Shown: piece by piece, positions 44,835 through 55,146 of the stretch | Numbering within the stretch: position 1 is the stretch's first letter | How the letters are laid out: the number at the start of each line of letters is the position of its first letter | Source of the DNA: Massospora cicadina | Taxonomy: Eukaryota; Entomophthoromycota; Entomophthoromycetes; Entomophthorales; Entomophthoraceae | NCBI GenBank assembly: GCA_022478985.1 | Contig: JAKSZP010009309.1 | Span: forward strand, 62,001-126,000 | Direction of reading: 5' to 3' | Length of the DNA stretch: 64,000 bases | Translations under genes and position numbers: made by a program | Notes under the pieces: generated by a model | What the model was told of the DNA's origin: nothing | The model's input: the letters and a program-made list of their open reading frames with translations, nothing else | Database searches by the model: none

Positions 44835-46680
44835 ATGAAGAATTTCCGGTCTCTGAGGCATGGTCAAATAATACAACAAGCTAAGAATCTATCTCAGATG
44901 GAAAAATTTCTTTCTGGGTATTACCACCCACTTTTAAGAAAATTCCAAAATTTGGACATTTTTCATTGCCATGTTCTGATCATGGAAGTGTTTAACAGAA
45001 ATAAACAAAGCATATTAGCGCTGTGGTACATAAATAAGCATATTAAGCCAGTTTCCAGGGTGTTTGTCAAGAAGTTAATTACATTCACAACCTTAGTGTT
45101 TAAATCTTACAACGATTGGCTGAACTTATTAACCAAATAAACCAGAAAGTATTGGCCATAGGATATCAAGCCTTGGACAACTTTGAAGTCACCAACAAAT
45201 GGATTCAAGGGAAGACTTGACACAGAGAGGAGGTTAAATGTAGCCATGTTATTATGGGGCATCACTCAACATAATGAGGTGGTTGAGGTACTCAACCAAT
45301 ACACCCATTGCAAAATGGGAGTGGCCGCACAGCATTTGGGAAGCAACATTAAGACCACCAACCACCCCCTTACTGAGTTACAACAACTTAGAAATTAACA
45401 GACAGCCATGCAGCAGGATATTAAAGGATTGAGAGGATTAGCACAAATGCTCCAACAAGATATTGGAGATCTGCTTCAACTGAAAAAATAAGATATGGCG
45501 TCATGTCAGCAAGCTTCATAACATGGAGACTGCCCATAGGAGTGAATTGGAGGACTTGAATGCTAATGTGCATCACATGCAAATAAACAAAAAGAATTGT
45601 GACAGTTCAAACAAAAATTCCTTCAAGAGCAGGAGAACTGTACCATTTGTGACCGGCGAATTGAAGGAGATTAAGGATTGTAATTTCAATATCATCATAA
45701 ACCATGCATCCTGCTAGTTCAGAACTATTTTGAGACAAACCTTTGGGAGAAAAGTTCATAAAATCCAATTCATCAGACTACCCTTTAAGTACCAGCATCA
45801 TTGTTCGCTTTGCCTCCTTCCATGGAAGACCCCAGCTCCTGAACAGAGTCCACTTAGTTCTAGTAACCCCAGAACCTCTGGTTAGTGTTTCAATGGCATC
45901 TGTATCAGGAAGCTCACTTAGGATTATAGCAATTTAATCTGGTTAATTCTCCAAAATTTTGACTAGCACAGGAATGAGCAGTTTTTGAAAATGGTTAAGA
46001 TGACCATGCATGTAAGCAATGACTTTTTAAGGCCGCTATTATTAGTAATTTTTTATGGTCAAAGACAAGTTTTGATCATGTCCTACTTACCTGAGGAACA
46101 TTGGTCCTTCTATGATGTGAAAACGCGGCTTTATGAGAGTTTGGAAGTCTTAAACGCATGGCTACTCATAAGGCTGAATTTATGACTATCAGTTTAAGAA
46201 GAATGAAACTATATAAAATTTGCTGATAAATTTTACCACGAATCCCAGGTACTGCTGGATGCAAAGCCATGGCGGACTTTGATGTCAAGATTGTGCTTCA
46301 AAATGCCACCAAAAGTTATTTGGAATTACACTGCTCTTTGCTTCTGGGCACTTGCAAAGGATCTAGATACACATACTTTATAAATAGTTGAAGAGGTGAA
46401 AAGTTATGTTTGGACTGCACAATGTAGAAGCGCAAACCAGCTGATCTCTACAATCTAATGAAGGCAGAGGGATCATGGACAGATTCCCTCCCCATCGAAA
46501 AATTCAGAAATTTCTGCAACCTACCAAGATAAATTGTTGGACCTTTGAATCTAAGGGACATTACGCGGCCTCCTGCCCTAAATGACGCCCTGGGGTAAAC
46601 CTTGTGACATCTCAAGAGAATAATAGCCATGAAAAAGTACATCAGCAGTAGAAGGGGTATGCTCTACTGCCAGTTATCAT
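44835..46680 (+). pseudogene. G5 gag
   Basis: The N-terminal helical region (44835-45400) includes ITQHNEVVEVLNQYTHCK, followed by a glutamine-rich coiled-coil-like part (LAQMLQQDIGDLLQLKK). The gag core is at about 45.98-46.38 kb (YLPEEHWSFYDVKTRLYESL). A degenerate knuckle CWTFESKGHYAASC lies at about 46.53-46.58 kb, the second Cys changed to Phe. Several stops. Confidence 0.75.
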
Positions 46681-47039
46681 CCAGTTTTGTCCCAAAGTCC
46701 GAAAAATGCAAGTTATCCTCATACTCAAGAACCTGATTGGAGCATTCCTACAGTGTTGTAATCACCAGAAGTCAATGAGCAGCCATAGAACAAGAAGAAT
46801 AAGAAGTTGTCTTAAACCTTTCGCTACCTAAATTGCTTAATATAATCAATTTGGAGATACAGTAGAGTCTTAAAACTTACAGCTCTTAAAAGGAGTTAAA
46901 GTTGCACTGCTTTATCGAGACCCTGAGCACCCATTTCCATGATGTATATGAACAGATCAAGACCATAGTTAATAAAGTTAATAATTCTTATATACTCATA
47001 ATAAATGAGGATGTACACTACTTTTATGATTGTACTTAT

Positions 47040-47345
47040 ATCAATAATTGTGCAAACAAAGGTTAGGTGCGAGCCATTGTTGACAGTGGTGCCCATGTGA
47101 ATGTAATGTCCAGTCAGTTCGCAAAAAAGTTGAGACTAGCTCCTGATGTAGCCAACCATCAACAATATGGGACATCTGGACCTACGAGTACCACTAGAGA
47201 AGGGGCGTATAGTACGTTACCAATGAGGTTCTGCTCTTTGCATGGTATTTCACCTGCTATAGTGCTTCCTAATGATATTTTACCAGTTTCTTGCTGGTAA
47301 TAGCTTTCTTAAATTTTATGGCTCTGTTTCAAACTATAAGGAGAG
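47040..47345 (+). pseudogene. G5 protease
   Basis: 77 residues open (47067-47300) with an intact active site, AIVDSGAHVNVMSSQFAKKL (D-S-G-A at about 47082-47093), and YGTSGPTSTTREGAYSTLPM, which aligns with G2. The second half (ISPAIVLPNDILPVSCW) is frame-shifted after DILP. Confidence 0.85.
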
Positions 47346-47589
47346 TATTTTTACTATTTTTGGTCAAACACTACCCTTCATTACTCAGAGGATAATCAGA
47401 TTTATTTAACTCATAGGAATAGCTTCATCAATGTGATTTATAGTGATTGTGTAGTGTCCATATGTTACCAACAAGCAGGTCACAGAAGTTCTCTCCTCCT
47501 GCCACCATTCTTTTGAATAAAGGCATTCCCCTTAGAACTTCCAAGTATTGTGTTATATATCCTTGAGAACAACGTTTGTTGTCCATTGG

Positions 47590-47810
47590 TTTAAGCTTGG
47601 AGCTAACTGAAAGATTAATGTTGGAAAAGTACTCCTCTTGTCAACAGTCAAAGGTTGAACCTTTTCTTGGCTCCTGAAATATCTATTCTGGCCACCAGGA
47701 GATCTATGTATTACTAGTCAATCTAACTGCCTCCAAAATGTTCGTCAAGAGAGGGCAGAGGATCAAATTTTCATATCTACTCTACTGAAAGAAAATGGGA
47801 AGTACAAGAG
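47590..47810 (+). pseudogene. G5 dUTPase-like domain remnant
   Basis: In one frame, GHQEIYVLLVNLTASKMFV and KRGQRIKFSYLL (about 47.69-47.79 kb) match G2 GHEEIKVLLANL and the family's G-x-R-I motif. Just before it, LAPEISIL in a neighbouring frame corresponds to G2 VAPGIILL. The motif-3 Asp is absent. Position between protease and RT as in the others. Confidence 0.62.
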
Positions 47811-47929
47811 TTTAAAATTTGACAAAGCTTGGTTTACCAAAACTGCTTCTACTTAATTATGTATCCATATTTTATTTCACCTTGATGTACTAACTGAGGG
47901 TCAGAAAGATTAATCGATGGCCCTCATAA

Positions 47930-48790
47930 AAAGATATGCTCAAATACATGCAATGGATGACAATGACCTCAGATGCACTGTGGGGATCCAGCACTATGTT
48001 GATACAGGGATGTAAGATGAATTTGATAGCAGCTGATACACAGAAGTAAGATCAGCGATAAGGAGGTGTAAAAGGAATGGAGAAGCTTATACATCAAGGG
48101 ATGGTTGTCCCCTAGTGCAGCCCATGGGACAGTCCAATGCTCATAGTTAATAGGACGGCTCTAATAAAGTCATTATGAATTACATGTGCTTGAATACCAT
48201 AATAGAAAGATTTTATTCTCTACCTTAAATAGATGATAGCTTGGGCCAATTAGGAGGAGCTAAATATATTTCCGCTCTAGATCACATCAGCAGATACTGG
48301 CATATCAGCCTGCCTCTTGAAAACCAGAAAAAGTGTGCATGTATCACTATCAAGGGTTGTTCCAGCCAACTTGAATTCCCCAGGGGAATGTGTAACGCGT
48401 TGGTCACCTTCCAGCAGGCAATGGACACTATCATGGGGAATTTGAAGATGAGTTGATTTTTGGTCTATCTCTATGATATTTTATGTTCTCAAAAACGTTA
48501 ACATAACATTTAGCGCACCTGAATGAGGTTTTTTAAGGTTAGCCTGAACTCAGTCAAAAATTAAGACTAGAAAATGCCAGTTTCTAAGAAAAGATAAAAA
48601 CCTGGGGCACATTTTCATCACATAAGTAATACTGCTACAACCTCAAAAGCTCAAGGCCATCAACCACATGATAGAATTTAAAGGTAAGCGAGACAACTAA
48701 GTATTTTTAAGAATAATTAAATATTATCACCAATTCATTTCAGATTGCACAACTTGCTGAGCCTTTATTATATTTAGTTTGAGGAGGAAA
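47930..48790 (+). pseudogene. G5 reverse transcriptase
   Basis: 71 residues open (48241-48456): LGGAKYISALDHISRYWHIS, KKCACITIKG and FPRGMCNALVTFQQAMDTIM. The catalytic strand reads VYLYDI (YLYD for YxDD). Finger and thumb regions are broken by stops. Confidence 0.85.
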
Positions 48791-48839
48791 CACCTTTTTC
48801 TGGCCACAAGAATGCAAAGGATTCTTCCATTGGCTGTGG

Positions 48840-49205
48840 AAGGCCTTGACTGAAGCCCCTGTTCTGAGATATCCTAACTAAAATTAGCCTTTTATAGTGT
48901 AGTCCAACATGTCTCTCATGGCTATAGAAGTGGTAAACTCTCATATAGGGGATGGCGGGTAGAAGCATCCAGTAGCCTTCTGCAGTTGTGCTTTAATAAA
49001 AAATGAACACAATTGCATGGTAACTGAGCAAGAATGCTTAGCTGTCATATATGCTCTTAAAAATGTTGAGTCTACATACATGGGACCAAATTCAAGATTG
49101 TCACCAATAATGCTTTCTTGCAGTGGTTATAAAATTTCAAAGAACTCAAAGGTCAATTAGAATGATGGGGTTTGAAATTACAAGCCTACAACTAAGGATA
49201 ATTCA
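48840..49205 (+). pseudogene. G5 RNase H
   Basis: HPVAFCSCALI, MVTEQECLAVIYALKN (Glu retained) and LKLQAYN follow in order over several frames. It ends near 49205, 140 bp before C1; the rest of the domain is not seen. Confidence 0.72.
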
Positions 49206-49347
49206 CTGTGCAGGACTTAAAGGTACTGGACATTCCTGACCATCACATTATCTTTATTAGAGATAATACTAACAGAAACAAAAATATTAATTATCTTAAA
49301 GTAGAAAAATACCAGAATTGGCCAAAAGTATATCAAATGAAGGCTAC
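49206..49347 (+). other. Unassigned stretch left of C1, with target duplication
   Basis: No clear match to gypsy pol. It ends with GCTAC (49343-49347), repeated right of C1 at 54971-54975. Confidence 0.6.
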
Positions 49348-49773
49348 TGTGAAGGTTGAGGTCTATCCTCAGCATCACATTGCCCTGATCTTTGGTAAGA
49401 CAGGGCAGGCTGTGTCTGTATGTATGGAGGAGGAGGGGCGTTGGTTCTGGCAAGGACGCCTAAGGGGCCAGAGCTTGGAGTAGGCCAAGGAGCAAGATGG
49501 GCGTCCAAGTCAGAACAAAATGGAAAACGAGAAAAATGGGTAGTTTTGAGATTTGATTTGGATTCAAATCAAGAATAGAATGAAATGGGTGCTTGGGAGT
49601 TTCGCGGTTCAATTGGGATTCGAAATGGAACTGGCGCGGAACCATTGAGGATCAGAACTGGCATGAAACCATTGAGTAAGGATTCCGCAATCCTGCTGTA
49701 AAGTTTACACCAAACATCATTCAAGCTGGCACCATAAGCTTATATTATATTATATTTTAGCTTTTAACATGTG

Positions 49774-49780
49774 TATATAG
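49774..49780 (+). promoter_or_regulatory. C1 TATA box
   Basis: TATATAG, 35 bp before CAGTTCTG, the predicted transcript start. The same arrangement is kept in the 3' LTR (about 54574). Confidence 0.65.
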
Positions 49781-49808
49781 GGAAGGAACTGGGAGCTGGA
49801 GGCTCCTC

Positions 49809-49818
49809 AGTTCTGTTT
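49809..49818 (+). other. Predicted transcript start / self-primer of C1
   Basis: AGTTCTGTTT is the exact reverse complement of AAACAGAACT at 50173-50182. In Tf1/sushi-type elements the first ~11 nt of the RNA pair with the primer site and prime reverse transcription. The 3' LTR repeats the sequence at 54610-54619. Confidence 0.65.
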
Positions 49819-50172
49819 TCTATCAACTTGGCTAAATATTAAGTAAAAGAACCTAAAATTCATATATTTATAATTTGAGTTTATTTTAAAGATATTGCCT
49901 AACTGCAGCCATGTTTGGCTTAACTCAACAAGAGTTGGACTTTGAGAGTGAGCTTGGGAGGGCTATTGCCTCCTCTATACCTTGTCTTGGAATCAAGGCA
50001 TGTTGCTGGGGTTAAGTATACTTGCAACTGTCTTCCAGGGGTGCTGGTCCAATTTTGTAGCGCGCGCACAAGGAGAGTAGTATCAGGAGTCTTGTCAGTC
50101 CTATGATCTTTAACATGGATCCTGTTGCCCAACTCATTTGTGGCTCATTGGAAGAAGCCAGTGCGTTACATT

Positions 50173-50182
50173 AAACAGAACT
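50173..50182 (+). other. C1 primer-binding site (self-priming)
   Basis: AAACAGAACT, two bases inside the 5' LTR. There is no TGG start, so no usual tRNA site; it pairs with the predicted 5' end of the transcript. Confidence 0.65.
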
Positions 50183-50201
50183 CATTTACTATCCTGTCGT
50201 T

Positions 50202-51020
50202 GTGGTGGCAAGCAAAGAGGTGCCAGAAGAAGTTGTGTTTCCAAAGTGGTATAACCATACTGCAACACTCTTGATGGTGATATTCTCCACCGCCTTTTTG
50301 CTTCATGAATCATACCAGGTTTTAGAGTGTGCGTCCCAGGATGGTGGTAAAGTGGTAGGGCCTGGGAAGGACAAAGGAAGAATTCCCACAGTTTTAAAAT
50401 CGGAAGACTTGGAACTGATCCACCAGACGTTTAGCCGGGTTCAGTTTCAGGGACGTTTGACAAAGGCAGCGGGTGGAGAGGATTCGTTTGCCTTGCAGTT
50501 AAGTCAGGTTCTGTTGGCACTTCCAGTAAAGCAGTCAAACTGGGTGCGAGAACTTTTAGAAGAACAGTTAGGGTTACCCATATCGGTGGAGGAATTTCTG
50601 GATTGGATTGACCATGCAGCATGTCCAGATGAGGCGCAGGATTCGGCCTGGGCGGTGTTACTGCAGTGTGGTCAAGGGAAGAAGTCAGTGGAGGAGTATG
50701 GCCAGATGTTCCGCGCATTGGCAAGAGCAGCAAAGGCACCTGAGTCTCAGCTTCCGCACATGTTTTGCCAAAACTTGCAAGCTGATTTATTATTGGCAAT
50801 GGCGGCGGTGAAACCTGCAGCGACGTTGGAGGAAGAGGTGGGTTTAGCCTTGCAGGTAGAGCGACAGTTGAGTTTGGTACAGGCCCGTCAGGAATTTGTG
50901 CGACCCCCAGGGGGATTCCGAGGACAGAGTGGTGGAAGAAGGGCAGGTTCAGAGCCCATACATGGTTCTAAGGGGTTCAGCTATGTGGAGGAAGGAAAGA
51001 AGAGTCAAAGGAAATCCTGA
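50202..51020 (+). CDS. C1 gag
   Basis: 272 residues open from the first ATG after the primer site. The central part is the gag core: LLALPVKQSNWVRELLEEQL, then FLDWIDHAACPDEAQDSAW, then KKSVEEYGQMFRALARAAKA, ending with a basic, Gly/Arg-rich tail (GGFRGQSGGRRAG). No CCHC knuckle. The frame shifts before protease, whose frame overlaps from 50896. Chromoviruses of this type usually have one joined gag-pol frame, so this is more likely an indel near 50.9-51.0 kb than programmed frameshifting. Confidence 0.85.
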   Translation: MVASKEVPEEVVFPKWYNHTATLLMVIFSTAFLLHESYQVLECASQDGGKVVGPGKDKGRIPTVLKSEDLELIHQTFSRVQFQGRLTKAAGGEDSFALQLSQVLLALPVKQSNWVRELLEEQLGLPISVEEFLDWIDHAACPDEAQDSAWAVLLQCGQGKKSVEEYGQMFRALARAAKAPESQLPHMFCQNLQADLLLAMAAVKPAATLEEEVGLALQVERQLSLVQARQEFVRPPGGFRGQSGGRRAGSEPIHGSKGFSYVEEGKKSQRKS

Positions 51021-51753
51021 GGGTATGGTTGAGGTGCAGGAGACAGGGATTCCCATCGAGATTACCACTCAGGATCCTGAGGCTCAGAATAAGAAGGCTC
51101 CTTATAATTTTTGCAAGAAGCCAGTGAATCCGGTGCCTCAAAATAAACCGCTTACTTCATCTTATCCTTATCTGATTTTGCCCATCAATGTGCTTGTGGG
51201 GGATGAAGGAAGGGATTGTGGTGAAGTTCTAGCTTTGTTTGACACTGGAGCTGGGGAAAATTATGTTGAGGAGAAGTGGGCAAGAAGCTTTAGATTGTCA
51301 TTACGGAAGGATGGATGGGTGACGTTGGCAGACGCCTCCAAAAAAACGGCGGTATGGCGAGTGCAGGCCAAGGTCCTGTTGAGGCAAGGCCCGGAGGTAT
51401 TCAGGGAGGAGTTTCACGCCGTAGCTCACATGCCACATTCAGTGGTGCTGGGGATGAGATGGTGGCACCATTTCTGCCCGCAGTTTGATATGAAGAGAGA
51501 GAGGGCTCTGTTGTCACCTAGAGGTCAGGGGACGTGTGAATGGACGTTTCAGTCCCAAGGTTCGTTGGTGAAGCACATGGGTGGAATCACCTCAAGTGTG
51601 CCAGTGGAAGGATTGCCAAGGGAGTATCAGGATTTTGCGGAGGTGTTTGAGCCTAAAGGTGATGTGCCTTTTTCGCCTACAGGGGATTTTGCATTTGGAT
51701 TCCGGTTCAAGGAAGGCTCTGAGTTACCAAAGGGCTGTCAGTCTATCCGTTGA
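50896..51753 (+). CDS. C1 protease and start of pol
   Basis: 285 residues. The active site LFDTGAGENYVEEKWA (D-T-G at 51241-51249) is followed by SVVLGMRWWHHFCPQFD, the flap and second half of retropepsin. The C-terminal third (LPREYQDFAEVFEPKGDVPF) is the link to RT. No dUTPase-like segment lies between, unlike the other gypsy elements here. The sequence before 51.05 kb in this frame is out of register with gag. Confidence 0.87.
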   Translation: MCDPQGDSEDRVVEEGQVQSPYMVLRGSAMWRKERRVKGNPEGMVEVQETGIPIEITTQDPEAQNKKAPYNFCKKPVNPVPQNKPLTSSYPYLILPINVLVGDEGRDCGEVLALFDTGAGENYVEEKWARSFRLSLRKDGWVTLADASKKTAVWRVQAKVLLRQGPEVFREEFHAVAHMPHSVVLGMRWWHHFCPQFDMKRERALLSPRGQGTCEWTFQSQGSLVKHMGGITSSVPVEGLPREYQDFAEVFEPKGDVPFSPTGDFAFGFRFKEGSELPKGCQSIR

Positions 51754-51754
51754 A

Positions 51755-52600
51755 TCCACGGGCCTGAGAGGCATTGAAGGGGTTATGTCCATAAGATGCT
51801 GGATATGGGTTTGATTGTGCCTTCCAAGTCGCCGGTGGTTTCGCCAGTCCTGTTGGTTCCCAAGTCAGGGGAGTTACGTCCTTGTGTTGATTTCTGACGT
51901 CTTAATGAGGTGACGGAACCTGACCCTATCCAATGCCACTCATGGAGAACATTCTGCCCATGATCTACGGGTGTGGGGTGTTCACCAAATTGGATTTAGT
52001 GGACGCTTTCAATCAAATTCCTGTTCGCCCTGAGCACCAGCGGTATATGGCATTCAAATGTCATCTGGGAAACTTTGAGTACAGGGTTATGCCATTTGGG
52101 CTACGCAATGCCCCTGCAGTTTTCCAGCGCATGATTGATCATGCATTGGGGGACTTAGTGGGTAGGTGTTGTGTTGCTTATATGGATGACATCCTGGTGT
52201 TTTCCAGATCGGCACAGGACCATGTGAGGGATGTGAGAAGTGTGTTGGAGGTAGTTAGGAATGCGGTCTTGAAGCTGAAGCATTCAAGTGCGAGTTCAAT
52301 AAGGAATCGGTGTCCTTCCTGGGGAACGTGGTTATCAAGAAGGGATAGCGATCTGTCCTGATAAGTTGCGGGCGGTGCGGGAATGGAAGGCTCCTGGGAA
52401 TAGGACTGAAGTGCGAAGTTTTTTGGGGGTGGTGAATTTCGTGCGGAGGTTTTCTAGGGATCTGGCCCAATGGGCTGTGCCGTTGACAAGACTGACGGGA
52501 AACATGCCGTTCGTTTGGGGGGAGGCTGAGGAGAGGGCATTTCAGCAAGTGAAGACGAGTCTGCTGACAGCCCAGTTCTGGCACACCCTGACCCAAACAA
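51755..52600 (+). pseudogene. C1 reverse transcriptase
   Basis: PSKSPVVSPVLLVPKSGELR (51.82 kb) is the finger motif. A TGA at 51895-51897 stands for the Arg of CVDF-R-RLNEV. From 51933 the frame is open: FTKLDLVDAFNQIPV, YRVMPFGLRNAPAVFQRMID and the intact catalytic motif VAYMDDILVFS (YMDD at 52179-52190). A frameshift near 52.29-52.33 kb precedes AVREWKAPGNRTEVRSFLG (open 52366-52614). It is the only RT in the window with both catalytic Asp. Confidence 0.95.
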
Positions 52601-52607
52601 ACCATTT

Positions 52608-52965
52608 GTGGTAGAGACTGACGCGTCAAATTTTGCACTTGGAGCCATGTTGTTGCAGGAGGGTAAGGATGGGGTTGAACATCCTGTCTGTTACTTCAGT
52701 CAGAAGATGGCACCAGCTGAAACCAGCTATCCAGTTTACAATAAGGAACTTTTGGCAATAGTTGCAGCTTTAGGGGAGTGGCAACACCACCTATTGTATG
52801 CCAGGCACCCAGTTGTCATCCGAACAGACCATTGAGCCTTAGAATACTATAAGTCCCCATGCCTGATGAACCAGAGGCAGGCCCGGTGGCGCTTAGAGTT
52901 GGTTCAATATGACCTGCGGATTGAATACAAGCTGGGAAAACAAAATATCTTTCCAGATTAATTGA
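52608..52965 (+). pseudogene. C1 RNase H
   Basis: VETDASNFALGAMLLQEG supplies the first Asp, YNKELLAIVAALGEWQHHL the Glu and VVIRTDH the second Asp. TGA at 52833-52835 follows where Arg or Lys is expected (TDH-x-ALEYY). ARWRLELVQYDLRIEYKLGK continues, then another stop at PD-x-LS. Confidence 0.9.
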
Positions 52966-53844
52966 GCTGTGATTCTGGACTGGTGTTTTCCGATGAGGAG
53001 TTGAGGAAGTTCAATATGGCCACAATGTTGCCACAGAACCTGTTTGCAACGATCCAGGGCTGGAGAGAAGGAATGGCAGGAAGAATTCGGACTGCACAGC
53101 AAAGATGTGAGCTGGGCCAACGGATAAGAGAAGAGACAGGAGGAGGTGAGGCAAGCAGGGGGCATGTGGTATTCTTAGTTCGGGGTGGTATCATATGCCA
53201 TGAGGGGTCAAGAGAAGACGTTAGATCTTGTTCGCCATCACTATTTGTGGAGAGGTGTGGGTGTGGCGGTGCGGAAGTATGTTTCGCGTTGTGTGGTTTG
53301 CGCCAGGGCAAAGGCCCAACGGGTGGCACCAGGGGGGAAATTGAAGCTGCTTCAAATTCCTTCTAGGCCATGGTCCTCAGTGAGTGTGGACTTCATCACA
53401 GGACTGCCCAAGTCACAGGGGATGGATGCCTTGATGGTGGTGGTGGATCGCCTGACTAAATATGCAGAGTTTTTCCCTTGTTGGTCAACCATTTCTGCAA
53501 AGGTGGCAGGACAGATTTTTGTAAATGAGGTTTTCTCCAGACATGGGGTGCCTGAAGAGATTGTGTCGGATCGTGGTCCACAATTTACATCTAAATTTTG
53601 GCTCCACATGTTGGGGAATCTAAAGATCAAGGCTTGCCATTCATCAGCATACCATCCTCAGTCAGACGGCCAAACTGAGAGAGTAAATCAGATATTGGAG
53701 CAATATTTGAGGTGCTATGTCTCAGGGCGGCAGGATGACTGGGTATATTGGGTGAAGCTGGCTCAATTTGCTTATAACAATCATAAGCATTCATCCACGG
53801 GTATGACCCCATTTTTCGCAAATCACGGCCAACACGGGCGGTGA
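52962..53844 (+). pseudogene. C1 integrase
   Basis: The zinc-binding end lies at 53.21-53.31 kb (DLVRHHYLWRGVGVAVRKYV, CVVCARAKAQR). The core keeps all three acids: SVDFITGLPKSQG, EEIVSDRGPQFTSKFW and HPQSDGQTERVNQILEQYL. After FFANHGQHGR at about 53840 the sequence jumps straight to the pre-chromodomain segment. The usual ~80-100 residues including the GPY/F module are missing, apparently by deletion plus frame change. Confidence 0.93.
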
Positions 53845-54152
53845 ACGAGGTGGCATTTGAGCTGAAGCTCCCAGAAGGGTCAAGAGCCCATCCGGTGTTG
53901 CATGTATCGCAGCTCAAGCCATTCTTTGGCCAGCCACCTGAAAGGGTTTCTCCTTTATTTCCAGCTGGAGGAGGAGCTGAAGAGTATGAAGTTGAGGAGA
54001 TTCTCGACACCAAAGTGGTGCAAGGACGTCGTTCATTCTTGGTACGTTGGGTGGGTCATCCTATTGAGGAGTCCACATGGCAGTCAGCTAGGGATTGTGC
54101 CCGATGTTCTGAGAAAATCCAAGAGTTCTTCCTGTCTAGGGGGGTGATGTGA
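53841..54152 (+). CDS. C1 chromodomain (integrase C-terminus)
   Basis: 103 residues open. EVAFELKLPEGSRAHPVLHV and SQLKPFF are the standard link, then EYEVEEILDTKVVQGRRSFL and VRWVGHPIEESTWQSARDC form a complete chromodomain (Y-x-V-E-x-I-L, the Y/F-L-V-R-W aromatic strand, and E-S-T-W). The frame ends at the last bases before the LTR. In chromoviruses this module directs integration to chromatin carrying methylated histones. Confidence 0.94.
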   Translation: MNEVAFELKLPEGSRAHPVLHVSQLKPFFGQPPERVSPLFPAGGGAEEYEVEEILDTKVVQGRRSFLVRWVGHPIEESTWQSARDCARCSEKIQEFFLSRGVM

Positions 54153-54970
54153 TGGTTGAGGTCTATCCTCAGCATCACATTGCCCTGATCTTTGGTAAGA
54201 CAGGGCAGGCTGTGTCTGTATGTATGGAGGAGGAGGGGGCGTTGGTTCTGGCAAGGATGCCTAAGGGGCCGGAGCTTGGAGTAGGCCAAGGAGCAAGATG
54301 GGCGTCCAAGTCAGAACAAAATGGAAAACGAGAAAATGGGTAGTTTCGAGATTTTGATTTAAATTTGAATTGAGTAAAGAATGAAATGGGTGCTTGGGAG
54401 TTTCGCGGTTTGATTGGGATTTGAAATGGAACTTTCGCGGAACCATTGAGGATTGGAACTGGCATGAAACCATTGAGTAAGGATTCCGCGATCCTGCTGT
54501 AAAGTTTACACCAAACATCATTCAAGCTGGCACCATAAGCTTATATTATATTATATTTTAGCTTTTAACATGTGTATATAGGGAAGGAACTGGGAGCTGG
54601 AGGCTCCTCAGTTCTGTTTTCTATTTATTTGGCTAAATATTAAATAAAAAAACCTAAAATTCATATATTTGTAATTTGGGATTATAAAAAATATTGCCTA
54701 ACTGCAGCCATGTTTGGCTTAACTCAACAAGAGTTGGACTTTGAGAGTGAGCTTGGGAGGGCTATTGCCTCCCTCTATACCTTGTCTTGGAGTCAAGGCA
54801 TGTTGCTGGGGTTAAGTATACTTGCAACTGTCTTCCAGGGGTGCTTATCCAATCTTGTAGCGCGCACACCAGGAGAGTTGTATCAGGAGTCTTGTCAACC
54901 CTATGGTCTTTAACATGGATCCTGTTGCCCAACTCATTAGTGGCTCATTGTAAGGAGCCAGTGCGTTACA
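54148..54970 (+). repeat. 3' LTR of C1
   Basis: TGTGATGGTTGAGG...GTGCGTTACA, 823 bp, preceded by a purine-rich AGGGGGG and followed by GCTAC. Confidence 0.96.
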
Positions 54971-55146
54971 GCTACTATATGTTTTCAAGGGATCAACAGG
55001 ATTTGAACTTCTCCTTGAAAATTATTAATTAAATCACAATTTGAACTTAATGCAAGACCACAACAGCAGTTAGAATTGAGAAATACCTCTTAATATAGTG
55101 GTTTTAAAATGGAGAATTGCCTAGCAAAGAGATATTTAAAGAAATC

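Larger units (their letters stand above)
49348..50170 (+). repeat. 5' LTR of C1
   Basis: TGTGAAGGTTGAGG...GTGCGTTACA, 823 bp. From the predicted start site, U3 is 49348-49808 and R-U5 49809-50170. Confidence 0.96.
49348..54970 (+). mobile_element. Chromodomain Ty3/gypsy retrotransposon C1 (chromovirus)
   Basis: 5623 bp with 823-bp LTRs at both ends and a perfect 5-bp target duplication GCTAC. The interior holds gag, protease with D-T-G, RT with YMDD, RNase H, integrase with an intact acidic triad and a C-terminal chromodomain. By eye the two LTRs differ at something like 40-50 positions, many at CpG. It is richer in GC and CpG than its surroundings. Frameshifts, stops and a deletion in the integrase end make this copy non-autonomous. 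It is probably of the Tf1/sushi type (see the self-priming entries). Confidence 0.97.

Noticed and set aside
49217..49453. Minus-strand frames in both C1 LTRs (also at 54056-54289)
   Set aside because: Chance open stretches carried by both LTR copies.
50896..51020. Programmed frameshift between gag and protease of C1
   Set aside because: The overlap contains no slippery site I can identify, and the protease frame upstream of 51.05 kb reads as out-of-register gag, which fits an indel better.
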